Part shown: piece after piece, positions 51,901 to 59,834 of the stretch | Layout of the letters: the number at the start of each line of letters is the position of its first letter | Position numbering within the stretch: the first letter of the stretch is position 1 | IMG/VR virus record: IMGVR_UViG_3300008267_000780 | Coordinates: 1-64,000 of that record | Direction: 5' to 3' (one strand) | Length of the DNA: 64,000 nucleotides | DNA from: a virus | Notes under the pieces: generated by a model | The model's input: the letters and a program-made list of their open reading frames with translations, nothing else | Told to the model about the DNA's origin: nothing | Database searches by the model: none | Program-made: the position numbers and the translations under genes

Positions 51901-54900
51901 TTCTTCAGGGACATCAGGCTCATCAGCAACTTCGGGCTCTGCAGGTTCGTCAGGGACTTCAGGAAGTGCGGGTTCATCAGGTACTTCGGGAGCAAATGGT
52001 TCGAGCGGAACAAGCGGTAGCGCAGGTTCTTCGGGTTCTACAGGTTCATCAGGCACCTCAGGTTCAAGCGGAACAAGCGGAAGTGCAGGCTCAAGCGGTT
52101 CTACGGGTTCAAGCGGAACATCAGGCTCTGCAGGTTCAAGTGGCACTTCGGGTTCTGCAGGTTCTTCAGGAAGTGCGGGCTCATCAGGTACTTCAGGCGC
52201 AAATGGTTCAAGCGGAACAAGCGGAAGCGCAGGTTCTTCAGGAAGCACAGGTTCATCAGGAACATCGGGTTCTTCAGGAACAAGCGGTAGCACGGGTTCT
52301 TCGGGGTCTACAGGCTCAAGCGGAACAAGCGGTAGCGCAGGTTCTTCAGGAACATCGGCATCAAGTGGAAGTTCAGGAAGCGCAGGTACATCAGGAAGTT
52401 CAGGAACATCAGGGGCCAACGGCTCAAGCGGTACTTCAGGTTCTGCAGGCAGTGCGGGCTCAAGTGGTTCTACAGGTTCAAGTGGTACTTCGGGTTCATC
52501 AGGAACAAGTGGTAGCACGGGTTCAAGTGGTTCGACAGGTTCATCAGGTTCTACAGGCTCATCAGGTTCTACAGGGACTTCAGGCTCAAGCGGTTCATCA
52601 GGAACTTCAGGAGCAAACGGTTCAAGTGGTACAAGCGGTAGTGCGGGTTCGTCAGGTTCCACAGGTTCTTCAGGGACATCAGGCTCAAGCGGAACATCAG
52701 GAAGCGCGGGTTCAAGCGGCTCTACGGGCTCTTCAGGCACATCAGGTTCTTCAGCAACTTCGGGTTCTGCAGGTTCATCAGGAACTGCAGGCTCTGCAGG
52801 TTCTTCGGGAACTTCAGGTGCAAATGGCTCAAGCGGTTCAAGCGGAACAAGTGGTAGTTCGGGTTCTTCAGGCTCTACAGGTTCTTCAGGAACATCAGGT
52901 TCAAGCGGAACAAGCGGAAGCGCGGGTTCTTCGGGTTCAACGGGTTCAAGCGGTACAAGCGGCTCTTCAGGAACATCGGCATCAAGCGGAAGTTCAGGAA
53001 GCGCAGGCACATCAGGTAGTTCGGGTACTTCAGGAGCAAATGGTTCAAGTGGCTCAAGTGGAACAAGTGGTTCTTCAGGAAGCGCAGGTTCAACAGGGTC
53101 ATCAGGCTCATCAGGAACTTCGGGTTCGAGCGGAACAAGTGGTTCAACAGGTTCAAGCGGCTCTACGGGCTCAAGTGGGTCTACGGGTACATCGGGTTCA
53201 AGCGGTTCAAGCGGAACTTCGGGAGCAAATGGTTCAAGTGGTTCATCAGGAACAAGTGGTAGTGCAGGTTCAAGTGGAACAAGTGGTTCTGCGGGTTCAT
53301 CAGGAACATCAGGCTCTGCAGGCTCTTCGGGAACTTCAGGCACAGCGGGTTCAAGTGGAACATCAGGAACACGTGGTTCTTCAGGTTCATCAGGCTCTAC
53401 AGGTTCTTCAGGGACTTCGGGTTCATCAGGAACAAGTGGTAGCACGGGTTCATCAGGCTCTACAGGTTCAAGCGGAACATCAGGCTCTTCGGGAACATCT
53501 GCATCAAGCGGAAGTTCAGGAAGCGCGGGTACATCGGGCTCAAGCGGAACTTCAGGAGCGAATGGTTCGTCAGGTACTTCGGGCTCTTCAGGAAGTGCGG
53601 GTTCAAGCGGTTCAACAGGTTCTTCAGGCACATCAGGCTCAAGCGGTACATCAGGAAGCGCAGGTTCAAGTGGTTCTACAGGTTCTTCAGGAACAAGCGG
53701 TAGCGCAGGTTCTTCAGGCACATCGGGTTCTGCAGGCTCGTCAGGCACATCAGGTGCAAATGGCTCATCAGGAACATCGGGTTCTTCAGGTAGTGCGGGT
53801 TCATCGGGTTCTACGGGTTCTTCAGGAACATCAGGCTCAAGCGGTACATCAGGAAGCGCAGGTTCTTCAGGCTCTACAGGCTCAAGTGGAACAAGCGGTA
53901 GCGCAGGTTCTTCAGGCACATCAGGTTCTGCAGGCTCTTCAGGCACATCAGGTGCAAACGGTTCAAGTGGTACAAGTGGCTCAAGCGGAAGCGCAGGTTC
54001 AAGCGGTTCTACGGGAAGTTCAGGAACCTCGGGTTCAAGTGGAACAAGTGGTAGCACAGGTTCAAGCGGGTCAACAGGTTCAAGCGGAACGAGTGGTAGT
54101 GCAGGTTCTTCAGGAACATCAGGCTCGGCAGGTTCAAGCGGAACGAGTGGTAGCGCAGGTTCTTCAGGCACATCAGGCACAGCAGGTTCAAGTGGTACTT
54201 CGGGAACACGTGGTTCTTCAGGTTCATCAGGTTCTACAGGAACGAGCGGTTCAAGCGGAACAAGTGGAAGCACAGGTTCAAGCGGCTCTACGGGCTCAAG
54301 TGGTACTTCGGGTTCGTCAGGAACCTCGGCATCAAGCGGAAGTTCAGGAAGTGCGGGTACCTCAGGTAGTTCAGGAACTTCAGGGGCAAATGGCTCAAGT
54401 GGCTCAAGTGGAACAGCAGGTTCTTCAGGAAGCGCGGGTTCTTCAGGTTCTACAGGTTCTTCGGGAACAAGTGGTTCATCAGGAACGAGTGGTAGCACGG
54501 GCTCAAGCGGTTCTACAGGCTCAAGTGGGTCTACGGGAACATCGGGGTCAAGTGGCTCAAGCGGAACATCAGGGGCAAATGGCTCAAGTGGTTCTTCAGG
54601 AACGAGCGGAAGCGCAGGCTCATCAGGAACTTCGGGTTCAGCGGGCTCATCAGGAACGAGCGGAAGCGCAGGTTCAAGCGGAACAAGTGGTAGCGCAGGT
54701 TCAAGCGGGTCAACGGGCTCTTCGGGAACTTCAGGCTCAAGTGGCTCGTCGGGTACATCGGGTGCCAACGGCTCAAGTGGCTCAAGCGGAACAGCAGGTT
54801 CTTCAGGAAGTGCGGGTTCTACGGGTTCTTCAGGGTCTTCAGGCACAGCAGGGTCGTCAGGTACGGCAGGTTCTTCGGGTAGTGCGGGCTCAAGTGGCTC

Positions 54901-57900
54901 TACAGGCTCAAGCGGTACTGCGGGCTCAAGCGGCTCTTCAGGCACATCGGGTGCAAATGGCTCAAGTGGTTCTGCAGGTTCAAGTGGTACTTCAGGAACA
55001 GCAGGTTCAAGTGGTACTTCAGGAACGCGAGGTTCGTCAGGGTCATCAGGCTCTACAGGTTCAAGTGGGTCTACGGGTACGTCAGGCTCAAGCGGTTCAA
55101 GTGGCACATCGGGCTCGAGCGGGTCTTCAGGCACATCAGGAGCGAATGGTTCAAGCGGCTCTTCAGGAACAAGTGGTTCTTCAGGAAGCACGGGTTCAAG
55201 TGGGTCTACGGGTTCATCAGGAACAGCAGGTTCTTCAGGAAGTGCGGGTTCTACAGGGTCTTCAGGCTCTTCAGGAACAGCAGGTTCATCAGGTACATCG
55301 GCATCAAGTGGTAGTTCAGGAAGTGCAGGCACATCAGGCGCAAATGGCTCGAGCGGCTCAAGCGGAACGAGCGGTTCTTCAGGAAGCGCGGGTTCTACAG
55401 GGTCTTCAGGCTCTTCAGGAACAGCAGGTTCATCAGGCACATCGGGTTCTGCGGGTAGTGCAGGCTCAAGCGGCTCTACGGGCTCAAGCGGTACATCAGG
55501 CTCAAGCGGGTCTTCGGGTACATCAGGTGCAAATGGCTCAAGCGGTTCAAGTGGAACAAGCGGGTCTGCAGGTTCAAGTGGTTCTACGGGCTCATCGGGT
55601 TCGTCAGGAACTGCAGGTTCAAGCGGTACTGCAGGTTCTTCAGGTTCTACAGGCTCAAGCGGGTCTACGGGCTCAAGCGGAACTGCGGGTTCAAGCGGGT
55701 CTTCAGGCACATCGGGTGCAAATGGCTCAAGCGGTTCAAGTGGAACAAGTGGTTCTGCGGGGTCTTCGGGAACTTCGGGAACAGCGGGGTCAAGCGGTAC
55801 TTCAGGAACTCGGGGTTCATCGGGTTCATCGGGTTCGACAGGCTCAAGTGGTTCAACGGGTACATCAGGCTCAAGCGGTTCGAGCGGAAGCGCGGGTACG
55901 TCAGGTGCAAACGGTTCGAGCGGAACAAGCGGTTCTTCAGGAAGTGCGGGTTCTACAGGCTCTTCAGGCTCTTCAGGAACAAGTGGTTCAAGCGGAACAA
56001 GCGGAAGTGCAGGTTCAAGCGGTTCTACAGGCTCAAGTGGGTCTACGGGTACTTCGGGCTCAAGTGGCTCAAGCGGAAGTGCAGGCACATCAGGTGCAAA
56101 CGGTTCTTCAGGAACGGCAGGTTCTTCAGGAAGCGCAGGTTCAAGTGGGTCTACGGGTTCTTCAGGAACTGCAGGTTCTTCAGGTAGTGCAGGTTCTACG
56201 GGTTCTTCGGGTTCTTCAGGAACTGCGGGTTCGAGTGGAACTTCGGGCTCATCAGGAAGCGCAGGTTCAAGCGGAAGCGCGGGTACATCGGGTGCAAATG
56301 GTTCAAGCGGAACTTCGGGCTCATCAGGAAGTGCAGGTTCTACGGGCTCATCAGGTTCGTCAGGAACTGCAGGCTCAAGTGGAACATCAGGAACGAGGGG
56401 TTCTTCAGGCTCAAGCGGTTCTACGGGTTCCTCAGGCTCCACAGGAACCTCAGGCTCAAGCGGAAGCGCAGGCACATCAGGTGCAAACGGTTCTTCAGGA
56501 ACGTCAGGTTCTTCAGGAAGCGCAGGTTCAAGTGGGTCGACAGGGTCAAGTGGAACATCAGGTTCTTCAGGAAGTGCGGGTTCTACAGGCTCATCAGGTT
56601 CTTCGGGAACAGCGGGTTCATCAGGAACATCGGCATCAAGTGGAAGTTCAGGAAGCGCAGGTACTTCAGGGGCAAACGGTTCTTCGGGTACTTCGGGCTC
56701 ATCAGGAAGCGCAGGTTCTACGGGCTCATCAGGCTCAAGCGGAACAGCGGGCTCATCAGGAAGCGCAGGTTCGAGTGGCTCTACAGGGTCAAGCGGAACA
56801 GCGGGCTCATCAGGAAGTGCAGGTTCTACGGGTTCAAGCGGTTCTACGGGTACATCGGGCTCAAGCGGTTCGAGTGGAAACACGGGGGCAGCGGGGTCAA
56901 GCGGAACGAGTGGGTCTTCAGGTAGCGCAGGTTCAACGGGTTCGAGCGGGTCTTCAGGAACTGCGGGTTCTTCAGGAACATCGGGCACAAGAGGTTCATC
57001 AGGTTCAAGTGGGTCTACAGGTTCGAGTGGTTCTACGGGTACATCAGGCTCAAGCGGTTCGAGTGGAAACACAGGAGCAGCGGGGTCAAGCGGAACGAGC
57101 GGGTCTTCAGGAAGTGCAGGTTCGACAGGTTCAAGTGGTTCTACAGGTACATCGGGCTCAAGCGGTTCGAGTGGAAACACGGGCGCAGCGGGTTCAAGTG
57201 GAACGAGCGGGTCTTCAGGCAGCGCAGGTTCGACAGGTTCAAGTGGTTCTACGGGTACATCGGGCTCAAGCGGTTCGAGTGGAAACACAGGTGCTGCGGG
57301 TTCAAGTGGAACGAGCGGTTCGAGTGGAAACACAGGTGCGGCAGGTTCTTCGGGAACTTCAGGCTCAAGCGGCTCAAGTGGTAACACAGGTGCGGCAGGT
57401 TCAAGCGGAACGAGCGGTTCGAGTGGAAACACAGGAGCGGCAGGTTCTTCGGGAACTTCAGGCTCAAGCGGCTCAAGTGGTAACACAGGTGCGGCAGGTT
57501 CAAGCGGAACGAGCGGTTCGAGTGGAAACACGGGTGCGGCAGGTTCATCAGGGACTTCAGGTGCAAACGGTGCTGCGGGCTCAAGCGGAACAAGCGGTTC
57601 ATCAGGAACTTCAGGCGCAAACGGAGCGGCAGGTTCTTCAGGAACGTCGGGTACACGAGGTTCATCAGGAACTTCGGGCGCAAACGGAGCAAACGGTTCG
57701 TCAGGAACTTCAGGCGCAAACGGAGCAAATGGTTCGTCAGGAACTTCGGGAGCAAATGGAGCGGCAGGTTCTTCGGGAACTTCGGGCGCAAATGGAGCGG
57801 CAGGTTCCTCGGGAACTTCGGGTACACGTGGTTCAAGTGGAACATCGGGTGCAAATGGAGCAAATGGTTCATCAGGTACGTCAGGCGCGAATGGAGCAAA

Positions 57901-58474
57901 CGGTTCATCAGGTACATCAGGCGCGAATGGGGCGGCAGGTGCTGCAGGTTCATCAGGTACGAGCGGTACGAGCGTAGCGGTGAGCGGTACGACAAACAGA
58001 ATCGTTAAATTCACTGCATCGACCACGATAGGAAACGCAAACGCGTCCGACGATGGAACGACATTCGAAGTATTGAATACGGTTGGATTTAAGGCAGCCA
58101 AATCGTTAGCGGTAGGTGCTTTGTCACCATCCGCAACCACAGGACGAATTGATGCTTCAAACGACATCGTAGCGTTCTCTACATCAGACAAACGATTCAA
58201 AGAAAACGTGAAGCGAATTGAAAACGCTCTCGAGAAAATCAAGACAATCGGTGGATACTCATTCGATTGGCGCGAGGAAGGCTTCGAGGCTCACGGATTC
58301 AAAGGAAGTGATGTCGGAGTAATCGCGCAGGAAATCGAATCAGTGTTGCCCGAAATCGTGAAGGTGAAAGCCAACGGATTCAAGGGTGTACGTTACGAAA
58401 AAATTATCGCCTTGGTGATTGAAGCAATCAAGGAGTTGGATGACAAAGTTGAACAATTAAAGAAGCAACAGTAA
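45923..58474 (+). CDS. Giant 4183-aa collagen-like fibre with S74 autoprotease/chaperone
   Basis: Order of parts: N-terminal domain (1-105); Gly-X-Y block 1 (106 to about 272); globular domain (about 273-380); short block 2 (about 382-432); C1q/TNF-like beta domain (about 433-592); Gly-X-Y block 3 (595-4017, 1141 triplets in constant phase); C-terminal domain with Peptidase_S74 (about 4080-4183). S74 features are STSDKRFKENVKRIE with Ser4088-Asp4089 as cleavage dyad, GGYSFDWREEG and GVIAQEIESVLPEIV, then a trimeric coiled coil. X and Y are nearly all Ser, Thr, Ala or Asn, and Pro is absent. S74 domains trimerise fibres and then cut themselves off. This is by far the longest gene here. Confidence 0.9.
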   Translation: MAKNILITPYRNSTNPLELPKIDFINGSTAITLQVEETTQSITYVGSAGTLLQINNDLTGTTVSTKNIAITGVIKNTGITSNSGLNDFVVVDIATGQFYYRSAPTGTSGSSGQSGTSGTSGANGSSGTSGANGSSGTSGANGSSGTSGANGSSGTSASSGTSGSTGSSGTSGANGSSGTSGVNGSSGTSGTSGENGSSGTSGENGSSGTSGENGSSGTSGENGSSGTSGENGSSGTSGENGSSGSSGTSGANGSSGTSGANGTSGTSGGSGASISDGWDWGTPINATKMYSSNGALDSSSVLLNISETSLTSQNYASQFSLIGIGSKITTRGGLFGANVTEWEVTSVTDSGTYYEFGVTYLSGTQWTPSTGDDILCDFAIAGQAGTSGTAGTSGANGSSGTSGANGTSGTSGENGTSGTSGSTGSSGTSGAGVANYYAQYSSSVSQAIAVVNTPQVITYNTVEIENGISFSGGQITVQYSGIYEFSFSPQVEKTQGGTAVNVDFFIRKNGFDVIRTDSIIGLVSNSQLQLPFVSLTLELLQNDFIELLFASSSTFVQITAEAAKTTPFVAPAAPSVIVSLKNIGVAAVAYTSTSGSSGQSGTAGVSGTSGSTGTSGSSGESGTAGTSGIAGTSGTSGDSGSSGTSGTGGSSGSSGDSGSSGTSGTGGSSGTSGTGGSSGSSGNSGSSGTSGTGGSSGTSGTGGSSGSSGNSGSSGTSGTGGSSGSSGNSGSSGTSGTGGSSGSSGDSGSSGTSGTGGSSGTSGTGGSSGTSGTGGSSGSSGDSGSSGTSGTGGSSGSSGDSGSSGTSGTGGSSGTSGSSGSSGSTGTSGSTGSSGSSGSAGTSGSTGSSGSAGTSGSTGSSGTSGSTGSSGTSASSGSSGSAGTSGESGSAGTSGSTGSSGSSGSTGTSGSTGSSGSSGSAGTGGSSGTSGTGGSSGSSGDSGSSGTSGTGGSSGTSGTGGSSGSSGDSGSSGTSGTGGSSGTSGSSGSSGSTGTSGSTGSSGSSGSAGTSGSTGTSGSTGTSGSSGTSGSTGSSGSTGSSGTSGSSGTSGSTGSSGTSGSTGTSGSAGSAGSSGSTGSSGTSGSSGTSGSTGSSGSTGSSGTSGSSATSGSAGSSGTAGSAGSSGTSGANGSSGTSGSAGSSGSTGSSGTSGSSGTSGSAGSSGSTGSSGTSGSSGTSGSTGSSGSTGSSGTSGSTGSSGSTGTSGSTGTSGSSGSSGTSGANGSSGTSGSAGSSGSTGSSGTSGSSGTSGSTGSSGSTGSSGTSGSSGTSASSGTSGTAGTSGSAGTSGENGSSGTSGSSGSAGSTGSSGTSGSSGTSGSTGSSGSTGSSGTSGSSATSGSTGSSGTSGANGSSGTSGSSGSAGTSGSTGSSGTSGSSGTSGSTGSSGSTGSSGTSGTSATSGSAGSSGTSGSTGSSGTSGSAGSSGTSGSVGSSGTSGSAGSSGTSGSTGSSGSTGSSGTSGTSATSGSAGSSGSTGSSGTSGSSGTSGSTGSSGSTGSSGTSGSTGSSGTSGANGSSGTSGSAGSSGTAGSAGSSGTSGANGSSGTSGSSGSAGSSGSTGSSGTSGSSGTSGSTGSSGSTGSSGTSGSAGTSGSSGSSGTSGANGSSGTSGSAGSSGSTGSSGTSGSSGTSGSTGSSGSTGSSGTSGSSGTSASSGSSGSAGTSGSAGTSGANGSSGTSGSSGSAGSSGSTGSSGTSGSSGTSGSAGSSGSTGSSGTSGSAGSSGTSGSAGSSGTSGANGSSGTSGSSGSAGSSGSTGSSGTSGSSGTSGSTGSSGSTGSSGTSGSSGTSASSGSSGTSGSAGSSGTSGANGSSGTSGSAGSAGSSGSTGSSGTSGSSGTSGSTGSSGSTGSSGTSGSSATSGSAGSSGTAGSSGSSGTSGANGSSGTSGSAGSTGSSGTSGSTGSSGTSGSSGTSGTAGSSGTSGSTGSSGSTGSSGTSGSSGTSGANGSSGTSGSSGSAGSSGSTGSSGTSGSSGTSGSTGSSGSTGSSGTSGSSATSGSAGSSGTSGSAGSSGTSGANGSSGTSGSAGSSGSTGSSGTSGSSGTSGSAGSSGSTGSSGTSGSAGSSGTSGSAGSSGSAGSSGTSGANGSSGTSGSAGSSGSTGSSGTSGSSGTSGSTGSSGSTGSSGTSGSAGSSGTSASSGSSGSAGTSGSSGTSGANGSSGTSGSAGSAGSSGSTGSSGTSGSSGTSGSTGSSGSTGSSGSTGSSGSTGTSGSSGSSGTSGANGSSGTSGSAGSSGSTGSSGTSGSSGTSGSAGSSGSTGSSGTSGSSATSGSAGSSGTAGSAGSSGTSGANGSSGSSGTSGSSGSSGSTGSSGTSGSSGTSGSAGSSGSTGSSGTSGSSGTSASSGSSGSAGTSGSSGTSGANGSSGSSGTSGSSGSAGSTGSSGSSGTSGSSGTSGSTGSSGSTGSSGSTGTSGSSGSSGTSGANGSSGSSGTSGSAGSSGTSGSAGSSGTSGSAGSSGTSGTAGSSGTSGTRGSSGSSGSTGSSGTSGSSGTSGSTGSSGSTGSSGTSGSSGTSASSGSSGSAGTSGSSGTSGANGSSGTSGSSGSAGSSGSTGSSGTSGSSGTSGSAGSSGSTGSSGTSGSAGSSGTSGSAGSSGTSGANGSSGTSGSSGSAGSSGSTGSSGTSGSSGTSGSAGSSGSTGSSGTSGSAGSSGTSGSAGSSGTSGANGSSGTSGSSGSAGSSGSTGSSGTSGSSGTSGSTGSSGSTGSSGTSGSAGSSGTSGSAGSSGTSGSAGSSGTSGTAGSSGTSGTRGSSGSSGSTGTSGSSGTSGSTGSSGSTGSSGTSGSSGTSASSGSSGSAGTSGSSGTSGANGSSGSSGTAGSSGSAGSSGSTGSSGTSGSSGTSGSTGSSGSTGSSGSTGTSGSSGSSGTSGANGSSGSSGTSGSAGSSGTSGSAGSSGTSGSAGSSGTSGSAGSSGSTGSSGTSGSSGSSGTSGANGSSGSSGTAGSSGSAGSTGSSGSSGTAGSSGTAGSSGSAGSSGSTGSSGTAGSSGSSGTSGANGSSGSAGSSGTSGTAGSSGTSGTRGSSGSSGSTGSSGSTGTSGSSGSSGTSGSSGSSGTSGANGSSGSSGTSGSSGSTGSSGSTGSSGTAGSSGSAGSTGSSGSSGTAGSSGTSASSGSSGSAGTSGANGSSGSSGTSGSSGSAGSTGSSGSSGTAGSSGTSGSAGSAGSSGSTGSSGTSGSSGSSGTSGANGSSGSSGTSGSAGSSGSTGSSGSSGTAGSSGTAGSSGSTGSSGSTGSSGTAGSSGSSGTSGANGSSGSSGTSGSAGSSGTSGTAGSSGTSGTRGSSGSSGSTGSSGSTGTSGSSGSSGSAGTSGANGSSGTSGSSGSAGSTGSSGSSGTSGSSGTSGSAGSSGSTGSSGSTGTSGSSGSSGSAGTSGANGSSGTAGSSGSAGSSGSTGSSGTAGSSGSAGSTGSSGSSGTAGSSGTSGSSGSAGSSGSAGTSGANGSSGTSGSSGSAGSTGSSGSSGTAGSSGTSGTRGSSGSSGSTGSSGSTGTSGSSGSAGTSGANGSSGTSGSSGSAGSSGSTGSSGTSGSSGSAGSTGSSGSSGTAGSSGTSASSGSSGSAGTSGANGSSGTSGSSGSAGSTGSSGSSGTAGSSGSAGSSGSTGSSGTAGSSGSAGSTGSSGSTGTSGSSGSSGNTGAAGSSGTSGSSGSAGSTGSSGSSGTAGSSGTSGTRGSSGSSGSTGSSGSTGTSGSSGSSGNTGAAGSSGTSGSSGSAGSTGSSGSTGTSGSSGSSGNTGAAGSSGTSGSSGSAGSTGSSGSTGTSGSSGSSGNTGAAGSSGTSGSSGNTGAAGSSGTSGSSGSSGNTGAAGSSGTSGSSGNTGAAGSSGTSGSSGSSGNTGAAGSSGTSGSSGNTGAAGSSGTSGANGAAGSSGTSGSSGTSGANGAAGSSGTSGTRGSSGTSGANGANGSSGTSGANGANGSSGTSGANGAAGSSGTSGANGAAGSSGTSGTRGSSGTSGANGANGSSGTSGANGANGSSGTSGANGAAGAAGSSGTSGTSVAVSGTTNRIVKFTASTTIGNANASDDGTTFEVLNTVGFKAAKSLAVGALSPSATTGRIDASNDIVAFSTSDKRFKENVKRIENALEKIKTIGGYSFDWREEGFEAHGFKGSDVGVIAQEIESVLPEIVKVKANGFKGVRYEKIIALVIEAIKELDDKVEQLKKQQ
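46238..46740 (+). repeat. Collagen-like repeat block 1
   Basis: About 56 Gly-X-Y triplets of the GSS-GTS-GAN and GEN-GSS-GTS kind. The nine-residue period GTSGENGSS is regular here, unlike in block 3, and the DNA is a 27-bp imperfect tandem repeat with varying Ser and Gly codons. Confidence 0.85.
47705..57973 (+). repeat. Collagen-like repeat block 3, 1141 triplets
   Basis: 10.27 kb of Gly-X-Y code in one unbroken phase. A few Gly are replaced by Ala (GSS-ATS, GTS-ASS) without phase change. Higher-order units of about 40-60 residues (for example the pattern GSTGSSGTSGSSGTSG, repeated) recur many times, while synonymous Ser and Gly codons differ between copies. The last part (57300-57970) changes to GNTGAAGSS and GANGANGSS units. 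The repetitive content prevents a firm check of copy number from short reads. Confidence 0.95.
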
Positions 58475-59061
58475 TGGCAGTACCAACATCAAATATAAGT
58501 ATGAGCGCAATTTACGGGGAGGCCAACGTAGGTGGCCCCCCGAGCGACTTGGCGGTTAGTGACTTATTCAAATTGTCATATTTTGAAAGTAACGCTTTCG
58601 GTGGTCCCTTGGCATATAATGCTTGGGGTATTTATGGAAATGCGAGTGGCGCAGACAGAATTTATGGACTTTCGGCAAGTAACACCAATAATAACTTTAA
58701 TCAATTTGCGAGCAAAGTTTACTATATGGATAATTCAACGTATGCTAACTATGTAGATGTAGTCAACAATTTAGTAGCACCCCCCCCTCCTGACCCACCT
58801 GATTTGAACGATATAACTGTTTTTTGTAGATTATATGATTCTACAGGTGTTTATCAATATAGTTTGTTTCAGTCCTTAATAGCCGCAGGTGGTAGTGCAA
58901 GTCAAATATTTAGTAACACGACTGAACCTATTTTGGCAGTAGCATATTGGGAAGTTCAGTTTCAGCCATCGAGTCCTATGTTTGCAGGTACAACGTGTAA
59001 TATAGATATAAATAATATTAGTAGCATCAAATTCATCAGGGTACATTGGCACTTACTTTGA
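58474..59061 (+). CDS. Phage structural-type protein after the giant fibre
   Basis: This 195-aa protein starts by TAATG overlap with the fibre. The opening MAVPTSNISMSAIYGEANVG resembles short modules at the head of phage fibre and tail-associated proteins in environmental phages (sections like SDLAVSDLF). The C-terminal half after a PPPPDPPD hinge is beta-rich. It may cap or bind the giant fibre. Function is inferred from position. Confidence 0.7.
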   Translation: MAVPTSNISMSAIYGEANVGGPPSDLAVSDLFKLSYFESNAFGGPLAYNAWGIYGNASGADRIYGLSASNTNNNFNQFASKVYYMDNSTYANYVDVVNNLVAPPPPDPPDLNDITVFCRLYDSTGVYQYSLFQSLIAAGGSASQIFSNTTEPILAVAYWEVQFQPSSPMFAGTTCNIDINNISSIKFIRVHWHLL

Positions 59062-59086
59062 TATTTCAATAGGTTAAGTAAATTTG
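59057..59086 (+). promoter_or_regulatory. Bacteroidota-type promoter
   Basis: TTTG (59057-59060), 18 nt spacer, TAAATTTG (59079-59086), a perfect -7 box. It decides the start of the next gene: a GTG at 59089 would lie upstream of or at the transcript start, while ATG 59107 leaves a leader of about 14 nt. Confidence 0.72.
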
Positions 59087-59106
59087 AAGTGAATAAAAAT
59101 GTAACT

Positions 59107-59364
59107 ATGGAAAAAATATTATTATCAGAAGAAGAATTAAATGAATCACGAATCATTTCTCAAATTCAAAATGACTTGAATTCTCAAATCGCGACTTTCA
59201 CAAGACAAATTGAATCGTTAAAATCCAAGCGTAAATATGCAATCCAAGAATTCACAGAATTAGAGGAAAAAAACAAAGTCTTTTATGAGCATATTACTAA
59301 GAAATACGGTGTTGGAAGCATTGATTTGGACACGGGTGAGTTTACCCTAATAAATATCAAATGA
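59107..59364 (+). CDS. Small coiled-coil phage protein
   Basis: This 85-aa protein (ATG 59107; see promoter) has a coiled coil over about residues 10-65 (IATFTRQIESLKSKRKYAIQ). It ends in a small beta motif, YGVGSIDLDTGEFTLINIK. Proteins of this kind are common and uncharacterised in phages. It overlaps the kinase-like gene by ATGA. Confidence 0.7.
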   Translation: MEKILLSEEELNESRIISQIQNDLNSQIATFTRQIESLKSKRKYAIQEFTELEEKNKVFYEHITKKYGVGSIDLDTGEFTLINIK

Positions 59365-59834
59365 TAGTTGTTTTTTATGGGAAAAGAAACTCAGGCAAGA
59401 CAACTCTTTGCCGTGAGTTTTATGGTTGGGTAAAACAGAATTTGCCTCTCAGATGTCATTACTTAGATGCAGACAAACTTCGGTTTGTTTATGGTCTAAA
59501 AGGATTCTCTGAGCAAACAGAAAGAGCATTGGTACAAAAAGCGATGGAAATATCGCGTTATGAGGAAAGTTTAAATGACGTTGTTTTGATTAGTATTTCT
59601 TTTGCATATAAGGACCAAAGAGAAGTTTTTGAAGAAAACAGGGGAATTTTATGGATACCTTTGACACACGATGAGTCTCAAAGGCCCACGAATAAAAAAG
59701 AATTTGAAAACGCTCAGTTCGAAAAATTGGAAAATGAAATTGACACATCGCAAAATGATGTGAAATCGGCATTAAATACAGTAATCCAACGCTACAAAGA
59801 TTTTTGTGTAACTTCGCAATACAAGGGGAAATGA
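59361..59834 (+). CDS. P-loop kinase-like protein (adenylylsulfate-kinase type)
   Basis: This 157-aa protein has Walker A GKRNSGKT at residues 7-14 and CHYLDADKLRFVYGL near 30, like the D-x-D/R site of APS kinases. Then come VVLISISFAYKDQREVFEEN and a later lid region. It resembles phage small-molecule kinases of the APS-kinase fold. The substrate may be a nucleotide, a sugar or a metabolite. A key residue set could not be checked. It overlaps both neighbours by ATGA. Confidence 0.7.
   Translation: MIVVFYGKRNSGKTTLCREFYGWVKQNLPLRCHYLDADKLRFVYGLKGFSEQTERALVQKAMEISRYEESLNDVVLISISFAYKDQREVFEENRGILWIPLTHDESQRPTNKKEFENAQFEKLENEIDTSQNDVKSALNTVIQRYKDFCVTSQYKGK

Noticed and set aside
47705-57973. 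CRISPR-like or satellite DNA
   Set aside because: The repetition is in phase with the protein code, has no spacers of constant length, and copies differ at synonymous positions.
50268-57977. 2569-codon open frame on the plus strand, shifted within the giant fibre gene
   Set aside because: In this shifted phase every codon starts with the second base of Gly/Ser/Thr/Ala/Asn codons (G, C or A), so a T-starting stop is almost impossible. It is a shadow of the fibre frame.
47689-58242. 3517-codon open frame on the minus strand across the repeat gene
   Set aside because: It is forced by the composition of the plus-strand gene. In this antisense phase, stops need TTA, CTA or TCA across codon borders, and Gly/Ser/Thr/Ala/Asn codons cannot make them. 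It has no coding value.
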